64,000 bases of DNA, taken from NCBI GenBank assembly GCA_947629045.1, contig CANRCF010000005.1, positions 1-64,000 on the forward strand, in the 5' to 3' direction. The notes under the pieces were generated by a model. The model was not told the DNA's origin and made no database searches. It was given only the letters and a program-made list of their open reading frames with translations. The stretch is from an uncultured Clostridia bacterium (lineage in GTDB: Bacteria > Bacillota > Clostridia > TANB77 > CAG-508). Every line of letters starts with the position of its first letter. The first letter of the stretch is position 1. Below, one piece after another: positions 32,118 through 41,102 of the stretch. The translations under genes and the position numbers were made by a program.

Positions 32118-33026
32118 TTAATTTAATATTTCTTCTTTTGTTAGTCCTGTTATCTCTATAATTGTTTCTATTTGAATACCCTTTTCTAGCATTTTCTTTG
32201 CTGTTTCTAATTTTGCCTTTTTTTCTCCTTCTTTTATTCCTTCTTTTTTACCTTCTTTCTTGCCTTCTTTTCTGCCATCTCTTCTTGCCTCGTACATTCT
32301 CTGTTCTTGGTCCATTCTTTCTATTTCTGCTTTTAATGCCATTCTTCTTAATATATCATTTCTACTTATTTCATCTAATTCTTCTTTCGCTTCTTTTATA
32401 TCTTCATTATTTTCCATTATTCTTTTTACCTCCGCATCTTCAGGATTCTCAAAGAACATCATCCATTGCAATACTTCGTCGTCTTTATTTTCTTTATATT
32501 CTTCTATGGCCTTCCTTAGTTCAATTATATCAAACTGTAAATACGGAGTCAACACATTTTTCGTATATTCATCTTCTCGTATATGCCATGTTGTATGCGC
32601 TTTCTTTATATCTTTTAACTCGTTTATTTCTTTATCTACTATTATTATACTTATTGTTTTTCTTAATTCTGTGTACTTATGCCCTACTTGTACATTTGCT
32701 GTGTACATTTTTGACCAGTAATATAAAAATCTCTCTAACACTTTTTCGTGTGGTTCTAATTGTATTTCTATATCACATTCTACATTGTCGTTTATTACTG
32801 CTCTTAAATCTAATCTTCCGTTTTTGTCTATCTTATTATCATTTAATAAGTCTTTACTTTTGTCTAAATCTAGTTTATGTATTTTTATCTTTAGTACATC
32901 TTCTAAAAATGCTTTTGTTATGGTTTCCTTTCCTCGTGTAAACAAAGCTTGAAATACTACATCATTCTTCGGCTGTAATATTGCTCCTTGTTCTAATTCT
33001 TCTTGTTCTACTCTTTTTGATATCAT
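32118..33026 (-). CDS. Rpn-family recombination-promoting nuclease (PD-(D/E)XK)
   Basis: A 302-aa protein of the PDDEXK_2/Rpn family. LQPKNDVVFQALFTRG opens the domain, and the nuclease core RLDLRAVINDNVECDIEIQ carries the D...ExQ residues. The C-terminal tail is a charged KEGKKEG repeat followed by a helical KKMLEKGIQIETIIEITGLT segment. Rpn proteins nick DNA and raise recA-independent recombination. GGAGGGAAGC precedes the ATG. A decayed copy lies immediately upstream, and its promoter block is shared with the phase-variable locus at 36 kb. Confidence 0.87.
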   Translation of the reverse strand: MISKRVEQEELEQGAILQPKNDVVFQALFTRGKETITKAFLEDVLKIKIHKLDLDKSKDLLNDNKIDKNGRLDLRAVINDNVECDIEIQLEPHEKVLERFLYYWSKMYTANVQVGHKYTELRKTISIIIVDKEINELKDIKKAHTTWHIREDEYTKNVLTPYLQFDIIELRKAIEEYKENKDDEVLQWMMFFENPEDAEVKRIMENNEDIKEAKEELDEISRNDILRRMALKAEIERMDQEQRMYEARRDGRKEGKKEGKKEGIKEGEKKAKLETAKKMLEKGIQIETIIEITGLTKEEILN

Positions 33027-33388
33027 ACGCTTCCCTCCAATAATTTAAATTTTATATTACTAGACAAAAAGCATTAGTTCATAAATTACATAAATCAATA
33101 TGTATTAAAAGCATTTAGTATGGCAAATTAAAAGTATAAAGATATTTATATAATTAAATAATATAATAGCAAAAATAATTATAATTAAATATAACTTATA
33201 TAAATTGCTTTTATTTAATAATTTGTTATCGTGGAAATATTCTTAAGAGATACGTTAAAAATACCTTAGATAAAATTGTATTTGAATTAAAACTTTTTTA
33301 TTAATGCCTTTCGGCTAGAAATATATTGTGAAAACATTATATTAGCTTTTTTACTAAATTGCAAGAAAAACATTTCGACATATTTCTA

Positions 33389-33471
33389 CACACTCATGGG
33401 TATAATAATTTTATACTATACTTAATTTTAATTGTCAATAAAATTTATATCATTTTAATTTAATTTTTTTC
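33389..33471 (-). repeat. 83-bp promoter-bearing repeat, copy 1
   Basis: Identical to 36375-36457 apart from two adjacent bases (33399-33400). On the minus strand it holds TTGACA-N17-TATAAA. It lies upstream of the Rpn gene and could drive it. The remaining 33027-33388 gap is AT-rich with fragments resembling the 7503/8495 repeat (e.g. near 33276). Confidence 0.85.
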
Positions 33472-33490
33472 GTTTTTTATACGTATTTTA

Positions 33491-34030
33491 TTAATTTAAT
33501 ATTTCTTCTTTTGTTAGTCCTGTTATCTCTATAATTGTTTCTATTTGAATACCCTTTTCTAGCATTTTCTTTGCTGTTTCCAATTTCGCCTTCTTTTCTC
33601 CTTTTGCTATTCCGTTTTTCTAGTCCGTTCTTCTAGTCCGTTCTTGCTTTGCGTGTTCTTTTAGGCTCATTTCGTCCATTTTTCTTAACATTCTTTGGTC
33701 ATATAACCATCTTTCTTCATAACTCATACTCATTCTCTCTAGTACTTCTGATGCTTCTTTTACTTTTTCATTCTCTTTCTTTGCCATTTCTACTTTTCCC
33801 CCTTCTTCTCCGCAAATAAGCCATAACCATTGTTCTAGTTTCGTTTTTACCCCTGGATTTTTCTTTATAAATTTTGGTAACTCTATGTAATGTACTTCTA
33901 TTTCTTTTATTTCTATATTTAATATTGCTGATAATAAGTCCTTTAATAAATCTTCTTCTCCATCTTTTGTAAATACTCTTTTAAATACATAATCATTTGT
34001 TAGTGGTAATAATTCTACTTTTTGTTCCAT
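33491..34030 (-). pseudogene. Decayed Rpn-family nuclease
   Basis: A family start (LLPLTNDYVFKRVFTKDGEED) continues for about 40 residues, then jumps from IEIKEIEVH to YIELPKFIKKNP, missing the central nuclease core with its acidic residues. A TAG at 33620-33622 interrupts the frame. Beyond it the same frame continues with KLETAKKMLEKGIQIETI to the stop at 33491, almost identical to the tail of the intact Rpn gene. A 13-bp tandem duplication (GAACGGACTAGAA twice) lies at the break. It is a remnant, useful mainly as a recombination target. Confidence 0.85.
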
Positions 34031-34507
34031 TAAGTTTTCTTTTCCTTTCTTTATTTTACCATATGAGTATTTATTTTATCAATACTATTTAGTAAAATTT
34101 GTTTTCATAGTTTTTTAAAATTGGATTTATAATTTATTTAGATAATAATTTTTTAGATTAAAGTTTTTCACCTTCTTTGCTAATATATTAAATTGCAAGT
34201 TTTACAATATTCAATAAGCTTAGCTACTGCCTCCTCTCAAATTATTTTTACTTTTTTGAATTTCCTTTGGATTTTTCTTTAAAGAATAAATTTTTAAGAT
34301 TTTAAATTTAATTTTTTGATTAAATATAGAAAAATAAATCTTTTTAAATCTAAAATAAGTTAAAATTAGTTTTAAATAAACTTAAATATATAAAATATTA
34401 AAATAAATAATTTATTGCAAACTGCAATTTATATTATTAAAGCATAAAAAGTACTAGATTGCAATAAAAATCGTTCGACGATTTTTTACATTTTTTGACA
34501 ATATCTA

Positions 34508-34604
34508 AAAAGCTACTCAAAAAGATTTTCCTTCTAAGTAGCTTTTGGTACTATAAAAGTATAATAGTTAATTATTATTTTAAGTAATTGATTATTATAC
34601 TTTT
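34508..34604 (-). terminator. Two hairpins after the second prepilin-like gene
   Basis: One hairpin (34508-34546, AAAGCTACTT.. / ..GAGTAGCTTT) has a T-run on the minus strand; a second (34555-34604) has 12-bp arms AAAAGTATAATA / TATTATACTTTT. The surrounding 34031-34730 is extremely AT-rich with no supportable gene; another small hairpin (aaaaatcg / cgattttt) sits near 34468-34490. Confidence 0.7.
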
Positions 34605-34730
34605 TAATATTTAACATACCTTATTATACAATCTCATTTTACTATTTACGTAATCTCTAAAAACGACACTTTTCTTTGTCATTTTCCTACATATCATTTT
34701 ACTATTTACATCTTTGCAAATTTTCAGTCA

Positions 34731-36047
34731 CTATTTTAGGTAAAGCACAGGTCGAAAGCCGATCCCAACGTAACAAACACTAACATCGTGATCACCATAT
34801 CGTGAAGCAACACGGTAATCGTTACCCTCGTCGTAAAAACCACCCCCACGCAAAACAGCATAGATAGTTCCATCTGTTGGTTCCACCTTTGTTCCTTGTT
34901 CTGATTCTGCTGCTGTACTATGGCTTCCTTTTTCTGTTGTCCATTCCCACATATTTCCTGCAAAATCATATATGTTATTTGCTTTATTTTTTTCTGATAT
35001 TCCTGTTGCTAATTCGTATAATGTTTGTTCTCCTTCGCTAGACCTTGCCTTAAAATTTACTGGTCCTCTTTTATAATTTCCTTCATTTGTTGTCAAAACC
35101 CATCCATTGTATTTTATTTTATGTTCTGAATATAAACCATTTACATTTTCTCCTGAATCTGCATCAACATAGTTACCCCATGAGGTACCATTGGTTAATT
35201 TATTTTTATCAACTTTGCTTAGCCAGTGGCATATTGTATCCCATGCATATGAATCTATTAATCTACTAGTTACTGATGTGCTATCTTCGTACATCCTTTC
35301 CGATAATCCTTTTGCAACTGTTTGGCTTACATAGTTCCATGCTTGTAATCCTTTCTTTGATGCTGGTAAATTTTCTTTTGTTACTTCTATTGCTGATTTA
35401 TTTCTGTTTGCTTCATTTGATTTTTCTGTATATTTAGTAGTTTCATCATAGTTTATACTCTCTGGCACTCCTGCTTCATATCTTGCTACATAAAAGCCTC
35501 CGTTGTCTTTTACACTTTTTTTCCTGAAATCTATGTCTTCTTCGTCCCACCAATCTTTATAATCATTGTACTCATATTGTTTTTCTTTCCATGTTACTGT
35601 GTCTTGTTCGTATATTATTTTTTCACCATTTTCAGCATCTACATCATCTTCTACGCCATCTACTGGCACCCAGACAAACTCATTTCCTTTGCTATCAATA
35701 ATTACTAGACCTTCATCAACAACATTTTCTCCCTCAACCCCACTTACTGCAAATCCTGCTGGGACTGTTACTGTTTTTCCATTTTTATCTGTATATTTCG
35801 TATTTTCAAAATTCATAACAGCCTCTGCCATTGCGATTTGCCTTAAATCATTATCTTTTGCCTCATTCGTCTTTTCTCCTGCTTCTTTTGCTAACTGCAA
35901 TATTCCATTATCTCCAAATACTACTGTTATACTTACTGATGCCAAAATCAAAAGCACTACAATTGTTACTACTAAGGCTATTAGTGTTATTCCTGACATT
36001 GCATTTAATGTACTTTTCATGCTATTATTTTTTCTAATACTTTGCAT
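34731..36047 (-). CDS. Prepilin-like protein with FGE/C-type-lectin-like C-terminus, behind an SSR leader
   Basis: A 438-aa paralogue of the 8673 gene: prepilin-like segment MSGITLIALVVTIVVLLILA, linker LAKEAGEKTNEAKDND, then an FGE-like domain with FVWVPVDG, YVARYEAGVP, NIYDFAGNMWEWTTEKG, LRGGGFYDEGNDYRVASRYG and a terminal GIGFRPVLYLK. The last 120 bases are about 48% GC by count, well above the surroundings. Neither possible ATG (36047, 36020) has a ribosome-binding site. A leader ORF with an (AG)11 tract starts 174 bases upstream; in one phase it would end 23 bases before 36047, so translation may depend on coupling. Adhesin or receptor-binding role is inference. Confidence 0.75.
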   Translation of the reverse strand: MQSIRKNNSMKSTLNAMSGITLIALVVTIVVLLILASVSITVVFGDNGILQLAKEAGEKTNEAKDNDLRQIAMAEAVMNFENTKYTDKNGKTVTVPAGFAVSGVEGENVVDEGLVIIDSKGNEFVWVPVDGVEDDVDAENGEKIIYEQDTVTWKEKQYEYNDYKDWWDEEDIDFRKKSVKDNGGFYVARYEAGVPESINYDETTKYTEKSNEANRNKSAIEVTKENLPASKKGLQAWNYVSQTVAKGLSERMYEDSTSVTSRLIDSYAWDTICHWLSKVDKNKLTNGTSWGNYVDADSGENVNGLYSEHKIKYNGWVLTTNEGNYKRGPVNFKARSSEGEQTLYELATGISEKNKANNIYDFAGNMWEWTTEKGSHSTAAESEQGTKVEPTDGTIYAVLRGGGFYDEGNDYRVASRYGDHDVSVCYVGIGFRPVLYLK

Positions 36048-36161
36048 TTTTAGTATATTGCTTGCATTATCATTTACACTTCTGCCTTGTGTAAGCTTTG
36101 TAGTGCATATAAATAATGGTTTATTTAAGCTATATAAACCTTCCCTTTCTTCTATTTTTCC

Positions 36162-36221
36162 TAAATTACGGCTCTCTCTCTCTCTCTCTCTCTAGAGCCA
36201 CAAGCGTTTTTGTTTTTCATG
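36162..36221 (-). CDS. Leader ORF A with (AG)11 tract, truncated phase
   Basis: ATG at 36221 with GAGGAGGAG 6 bases upstream. The present frame encodes MKNKNACGS, Arg-Glu repeats and then AVI, and stops at TAG 36164-36162: 19 residues. With 10 (or 13) AG units the frame would instead stay open about 33 more codons to TGA 36072-36070, across a small hairpin (36074-36094) and up to the prepilin-like start. With 12 units it stops at once. Confidence 0.6.
36173..36194 (-). repeat. (AG)11 simple sequence repeat, locus A
   Basis: Eleven CT units on the + strand (AG on the coding strand), within the leader ORF. Uninterrupted dinucleotide tracts of this length are prone to slippage. Confidence 0.95.
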
Positions 36222-36374
36222 TGTTCTCCTCCTCTTTTTCATTTTTAGATAATATTTTATAATTTTATGTTTCTAGTTTCATAACACTAAATTACATTAT
36301 ATTATCTATTCGTTTTTTCTTACTTAGTATTATGAGTGTTATTTTTTATTATATTCATCGATTGTTATTATTTT

Positions 36375-36457
36375 CACACTCATGTATATAATAATTTTAT
36401 ACTATACTTAATTTTAATTGTCAATAAAATTTATATCATTTTAATTTAATTTTTTTC
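36375..36457 (-). promoter_or_regulatory. Promoter repeat copy 2, locus A
   Basis: Second copy of 33389-33471. TTGACA (36419-36424) and TATAAA (36396-36401) are 17 bp apart on the minus strand. It would start transcription near 36389, giving a leader of about 170 nt before the leader ATG. Confidence 0.75.
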
Positions 36458-36544
36458 ATTTTTCTACCATTTTAGTATTGAATTTATTTTGTTTTTGATA
36501 TAGTATTATAAGTAAGATTTTTATATACAAAAGTGGAGGAAAAA

Positions 36545-37432
36545 ATGCCAAGAAAAGCAAAAGAAAAAGTAATTGAAAATATAGAAACAAAAGCTACAAA
36601 AAAAGCTAGTACGAAGAAAGCTACTGCAAAGGAAGCTACTGTAAAGAAGAAAACTTCTACAAAGACGGCTACTGCGAAAAAGACTACAACAAAGAAGACT
36701 ACTGCAAAGATAGCTCCTAAGGAAAAAACTTCTGCAAAAAAGACTTCTACTAAAAAGGTTCCTGCAAAAAAGACTTCTACTAAAAAAGCTGGTAAAAAAA
36801 CTACAAAAAAAGTTTCAAAAGTAAATAAAAAAAGTGTAATTTCAAATACTATTGGTGAATATTATGACTTGCCTACAAATTATGAACAAACACTTGTAAA
36901 AATATTGGCACAAACTCCTTCTATTTTGTTTGTTTATTGGGATGTTTCAAGTAAGGACAAGCAAAAACTAATCAAACAATATGGTGAAAATTTCTTTAAT
37001 GATACTACTCCTTATTTGTTAGTTATAAATAAAACTATGAATTATCAATTCGAAGTAGATATAAATGATTATGCTAATAGTTGGTATTTGCATATTCCAG
37101 ATAGTGACTGTGAATATGAAGTAACTTTAATGAGAAGAAATAAAGTTACAAAACAAAATGCTCAAAATAACATTTATATTACTTCTTCTAATGATATGCA
37201 AGCTCCTAATGACCATATTTTATTTGAAAAATTAGGTAAAACTGTTTTCTTTAAAAATGTAAAAACTAATCAAATTACTACAAAGGATATTTCATCTTTT
37301 GCATTTATGCGTAATATTGGAAAAATTTATAATATTTATGATTTATATAAAGAGATTTATAAAGGTGAGTTAAATGGAGATGAATTAGGTATTAAGCTTT
37401 CTTCCTCTCAATTCAGTTCAAATTTCAAGTAA
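36545..37432 (+). CDS. DUF4912 protein with Lys/Ala/Thr-rich tail
   Basis: A 295-aa protein. The first 95 or so residues are a low-complexity basic tail of AKKT/TKK repeats like bacterial histone-H1-type tails. The DUF4912 domain follows (YDLPTNYEQTLVKILAQTP, SILFVYWDVS, SWYLHIPDSDCEYEV). The start at 36545 has GGAGG 6 bases upstream. DUF4912 proteins often neighbour the GH57 branching-type enzyme, as here (100 bases apart). Carbohydrate or polyanion binding is a guess. Confidence 0.8.
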   Translation: MPRKAKEKVIENIETKATKKASTKKATAKEATVKKKTSTKTATAKKTTTKKTTAKIAPKEKTSAKKTSTKKVPAKKTSTKKAGKKTTKKVSKVNKKSVISNTIGEYYDLPTNYEQTLVKILAQTPSILFVYWDVSSKDKQKLIKQYGENFFNDTTPYLLVINKTMNYQFEVDINDYANSWYLHIPDSDCEYEVTLMRRNKVTKQNAQNNIYITSSNDMQAPNDHILFEKLGKTVFFKNVKTNQITTKDISSFAFMRNIGKIYNIYDLYKEIYKGELNGDELGIKLSSSQFSSNFK

Positions 37433-37473
37433 ACTTTATTTATAAAATTATTAAAATATAAAATTAATTTATG

Positions 37474-37520
37474 ACCTGTCCCAAGTACCCCAAAAATGGG
37501 AAGATGGACCTGGTCCCGAG
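37474..37520. repeat. GC-rich REP-like palindromic fragment
   Basis: A GC-rich patch in an AT-rich intergenic gap. It contains GACCTGTCCC, CCCCAAAAATGGG and GGACCTGGTCCC, all palindromic or inverted with respect to each other. It resembles intergenic palindromes found in Clostridia and ends just before the GH57 ribosome-binding site. Confidence 0.5.
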
Positions 37521-37531
37521 GAGAAAAAGCT

Positions 37532-39130
37532 ATGTCAAACCCTAAAGGATATGTTAGTTTTGTATTGCACGCACATTTACCATTTATTCATCATCCTGAA
37601 AGTGAAGATTATTTAGAGGAACAATGGTTATATGAAGCCATTTCAGAAACCTATATTCCTCTACTTACTAATTTTAAAAAGTTAGAGGAGGAAAAAGTTG
37701 ACTTTAGAATTACAATGTCACTTACTCCCCCTCTTTTAAATATGTTTGATAATAAGCTTTTGCAAGAGCGTTATATTAAGTATTTAAATACTCATATTGA
37801 GCTTGCTAAAAAAGAAATAGTTAGAACTAAGGATAATGTAAAAGAAAATGAGCTTGCTAAATATTATTTAAAAAAATATTCTAATGATTTAAAAGTGTTT
37901 AAAGAAATGTATCATTGTAACTTAATTGATGGTTTTAAACATTTTCAAGATATTGGCGTATTAGAAATTATAACTTGTGGTGCTACTCATGGTTATTTCC
38001 CTATTTTATATGTAAATGAGAAAACTATAAGGGCTCAAATTGCAGTTGGTGTACAAACTTATGAAAAGTATTTTGGGAGAAAGCCTCGTGGAATTTGGCT
38101 TCCTGAGTGTGGCTATGTTCCTGAATCTGATAAATATTTAAAGGAATTCGGTATTGATTATATTATTACTGAATCTCATGGCATTTTGTATGCAGACCCT
38201 ACCCCTATTTATGGTACTTTTGCTCCTATTGTTTCTCCTAATGGTGTTATTGCTTTTGGTAGAGATATTGAGTCATCTAGACAAGTATGGAGCTCTATAA
38301 ATGGTTATCCTGGTGATTTTAATTATAGAGAATTTTATAGAGATATTGGTTATGATGCACCTTATGATTATATAAAACCATATATCGCTTCTAATGGTGC
38401 AAGAGTTCATACTGGTATTAAATATTATAGAATTACAGGTAAAGATTGTGAAAAAGATTACTATAATTTGCAATGGGCACAAGATTCTATAAATATGCAA
38501 GCTGGACATTTTTTCGATAGTAGAGTTAATCAAATAAATAATTTAGTTCCAATTACTGAAAACCCTCCTATCATTTTATGTCCTTATGATGCTGAGCTTT
38601 ATGGACATTGGTGGTATGAAGGTCCAGACTGGCTATATGTTTTATTTAAAAAGATTTATTATGATAAGTGTAATTTCAAGTTAATTACACCTAGTGAATA
38701 TATTGATAAATACCCTAATATGCAAGTTTCTACTCCTTGCCGTTCTAGTTGGGGTGCAAATGGTTATAGCGAGGTTTGGCTTAACCATACTAATGATTAT
38801 GCTCACAAGCATTTGCATAATATCGGTGATAAAATGGTAGAGCTTGCTCAAAAGTTTGCAAATGAAAATGATAGTATTAAAATAAGAGCTTTAAATCAAT
38901 GTGCAAGAGAGTTATTACTTGCTCAAAGTAGTGACTGGCTATTTATTATTACAAATGGTACTATGGTTGATTATGCTAAAAAAAGAATAAAAGATCATGT
39001 TGGTAGATTTAACAAGCTATATGATGCTTTAATTAAAAATGCCATAGATGATATATTTATTTCTTTCTTAGAAGACATTGAAGAAAAAGACTGCATCTTC
39101 CCTGAAATTGATTACAAAATTTATATTTAA
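37532..39130 (+). CDS. GH57 (DUF1957) 1,4-alpha-glucan branching-type enzyme
   Basis: A 532-aa GH57 protein. GYVSFVLHAHLPFIHHPE is the family start. WLPECGYVPE holds the probable nucleophile Glu, and PYDAELYGHWWYEGPDWL the acid/base Asp. A helical C-terminal domain with DUF1957 character follows. The start at 37532 has GAGGAG 8 bases upstream; the longer frame from 37496 reads through the GC-rich palindrome and is rejected. It likely adds alpha-1,6 branches to a glucan made by the GT4 enzyme. Its stop overlaps the ytxC stop by 4 bases. Confidence 0.9.
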   Translation: MSNPKGYVSFVLHAHLPFIHHPESEDYLEEQWLYEAISETYIPLLTNFKKLEEEKVDFRITMSLTPPLLNMFDNKLLQERYIKYLNTHIELAKKEIVRTKDNVKENELAKYYLKKYSNDLKVFKEMYHCNLIDGFKHFQDIGVLEIITCGATHGYFPILYVNEKTIRAQIAVGVQTYEKYFGRKPRGIWLPECGYVPESDKYLKEFGIDYIITESHGILYADPTPIYGTFAPIVSPNGVIAFGRDIESSRQVWSSINGYPGDFNYREFYRDIGYDAPYDYIKPYIASNGARVHTGIKYYRITGKDCEKDYYNLQWAQDSINMQAGHFFDSRVNQINNLVPITENPPIILCPYDAELYGHWWYEGPDWLYVLFKKIYYDKCNFKLITPSEYIDKYPNMQVSTPCRSSWGANGYSEVWLNHTNDYAHKHLHNIGDKMVELAQKFANENDSIKIRALNQCARELLLAQSSDWLFIITNGTMVDYAKKRIKDHVGRFNKLYDALIKNAIDDIFISFLEDIEEKDCIFPEIDYKIYI

Positions 39131-39984
39131 TGTATAAACTTCGCACTATTAAGCAGTTTATAAGTTTTACATATATTGCAATCAGTACAAATTGAAACTC
39201 TATCTTCAAAAATTAACTTTATTGTATTTATAAACTCATCTTCTTCGCTAATTAAATGGATTTCTATTTTGTTTGGAAGTAAATTTAACAAAGTATTTAA
39301 CGCAAAGTCATTTGATGAAAAAGTTATATCTGATAAATACTGAGCATTATAAATGTTTTCTGAAACAGATACTATATTTTTTTGCTCATCTAACAAAATA
39401 GATTCTCCATTAACATATATCAAGTGTATTGTTTTTTGTGAAGGTAATTTTGAATTTACATATATTTTAAGCAAGTCAATAAATTCTGTGTATTCTCTTT
39501 CTATTACGAATTGATTGACTGCGCTATCTACTATATAATCTAAAACTTTAAAATATTCTTTTAGTCTAAAATAAACAAATCCATCTAATATTATGCTTTT
39601 GTTTTCTTCTAGATATTTTTTTACTTCTTCTTTTATATATTGCTCTTCTTCTATTTTTTCAATATATTCTTCTGTATCTAAAAGTCCCATACAATTTTCT
39701 AAAATTTTATTTTTCTCATATTCATCAAAATAAAAATAGTTATAGTTTATAAGCTGTTTCATTATTTTTTCTTGATAAAACGTAATTATAGCTTCTTCTA
39801 TTATATTAGATAAAAATTCAATAAATTTTGAATTTTCTTTTCCTTGATAGTGAATAATAATATTATTATATATTTTAAATTGCTTTTTTGTATAAGCAAG
39901 ATTTTCAAAATCTTCATTTGAAATTCTGTTTAGTAGATAATCTAATATTTCTATATTGTTAGTTTTTACGCAAATTGATTTCAT
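39127..39984 (-). CDS. YtxC-like sporulation protein
   Basis: A 285-aa protein of the YtxC family. The N-terminal part has helical and beta stretches, and the conserved middle reads ILDGFVYFRLKEYFKVLDYIVDSAVNQFVIEREYTEFI in outline (about 135-172). The C-terminus has CTDCNIC. YtxC is restricted to spore-forming Firmicutes and its role is not defined, so the gene marks the lineage. GAAAGGAG lies 14 bases before the ATG, longer than usual. Confidence 0.85.
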   Translation of the reverse strand: MKSICVKTNNIEILDYLLNRISNEDFENLAYTKKQFKIYNNIIIHYQGKENSKFIEFLSNIIEEAIITFYQEKIMKQLINYNYFYFDEYEKNKILENCMGLLDTEEYIEKIEEEQYIKEEVKKYLEENKSIILDGFVYFRLKEYFKVLDYIVDSAVNQFVIEREYTEFIDLLKIYVNSKLPSQKTIHLIYVNGESILLDEQKNIVSVSENIYNAQYLSDITFSSNDFALNTLLNLLPNKIEIHLISEEDEFINTIKLIFEDRVSICTDCNICKTYKLLNSAKFIH

Positions 39985-40178
39985 TTGATGCTTTAAGTCT
40001 CCTTTCTTTTTTCCTTTTATATTATCTACTAAAATGTCTTTAGCTATACATATTTTATTCTATCTTACATCAAATGGTAACATGTTCCAAACTTTATTTT
40101 TCAAATTAATTTACATAATTTTATATTGTTCTATTTCATTAATAAAAATAAAAAATTCTAATATTTACTCATAAAAAT

Positions 40179-40220
40179 GAACCCTACTTGTTAAACTTTT
40201 TTGTCTAACAAGTAGGGTTC
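40179..40220 (-). terminator. Terminator after the SecF-like gene
   Basis: Fifteen-base perfect arms, GAACCCTACTTGTTA and its complement, with a 12-nt loop, followed by ATTTTTATG on the minus strand. The rest of 39985-40379 is AT-rich without genes. Confidence 0.8.
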
Positions 40221-40379
40221 ACAGCATTGTCTACCAATTTTGGTTCACTTCAAAATTACCTTGACTCTTTAAATAATTTTTATAAATATACTTTTCTTTA
40301 TATTATTGTACATAAATAATTTTTATGAATATGCTTTTGTCTTTATATTATTTATATATACTTAAATCAATTTTACATA

Positions 40380-41018
40380 CTATTGTTTTTGGTTTTCTAA
40401 TTTAGCAGTTACAACTGTAAGTGTAACAATATATGCTAAAAGACCAACTGGCATTATCCAACGTCCTATTGGAAGCCTTGTGATTGCCAATACACTTAAA
40501 ATAAATGCTTCTACTGCTAAGATTGATACTACATATAATGCTAAAACTTTAAATATTCCTTGTTTTCTATAACGAACTAAAACATATACTAAAATTGTAA
40601 TAATGCTAATTGCTATTGGCAAAATGTATGGTGTTAAAACGCTTGAAAGTTTAATTTTTGGTTGTTCTGTTATTGTAATATCTTCTGCTTTATTTTCTAA
40701 TTCGTATTTTTCATTTATTTTAGTATTTAACTCTTCTTTCTTTTCTGTTAAATTTTCTATTTCATTATAATCTTGTTTTATTGTAACAGCCACCATATCA
40801 TCATAATATTCTACTCTCTGTACAATTGTTCTTACATTTCCAAAAACCTCTTGTACAATTTGCTTAATATCTTCATTTTCAAAACTCTTTCCTATATATA
40901 TGTCAATTCTTGTATTTTTGCTATATGGTATATCTGCTTCTAGCCCCATAACGCCAACAATAATTCCACCTATTATAATTACTAAAATCATTAACCCATA
41001 AATAATTTTTTTATTCAT
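40380..41018 (-). CDS. secF: Reduced SecF-like protein
   Basis: A 212-aa membrane protein with a first helix (4-24), an outside domain (25-125) including IDIYIGKSFENEDIKQIVQEVFG, and three C-terminal helices (about 128-147, 154-178, 182-205). Position after secD and overall shape say SecF, which pairs with SecD to draw proteins out through SecYEG. Normal SecF is about 300 aa with six helices and a VVFDRIRE-like motif, absent here. It may be a minimal SecF or a decayed one. GAGGTAAAG precedes the ATG. Confidence 0.6.
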   Translation of the reverse strand: MNKKIIYGLMILVIIIGGIIVGVMGLEADIPYSKNTRIDIYIGKSFENEDIKQIVQEVFGNVRTIVQRVEYYDDMVAVTIKQDYNEIENLTEKKEELNTKINEKYELENKAEDITITEQPKIKLSSVLTPYILPIAISIITILVYVLVRYRKQGIFKVLALYVVSILAVEAFILSVLAITRLPIGRWIMPVGLLAYIVTLTVVTAKLENQKQ

Positions 41019-41102
41019 CTCTTTACCTCTTTTTCTTTATCTGCTTTTGGTTTCATATTCTAATGTGCTTATTATATTTTTATAATATTTTTTCACATTT
41101 TG

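Noticed and set aside
32162-32941. 259-aa leucine-rich ORF on the + strand
   Set aside because: It lies opposite the Rpn gene; its composition is that of the complement of Lys/Glu-rich codons, and it has no ribosome-binding site.
34031-34730. Coding potential in the 700-bp AT-rich gap
   Set aside because: Only short frames without ribosome-binding sites; hairpins and repeat fragments account for the visible structure.
36047-36221. Direct fusion of the AG-tract leader to the prepilin-like protein
   Set aside because: The leader ATG and the structural ATG are in the same frame at 11 units, but TAG at 36164-36162, TAG at 36155-36153 and TAA at 36128-36126 intervene, and the other phases also stop before 36047.
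37496-37531. Upstream start of the GH57 gene giving 12 extra residues
   Set aside because: The extra codons come from a GC-rich palindromic fragment, and the ATG at 37532 has a properly spaced GAGGAG.
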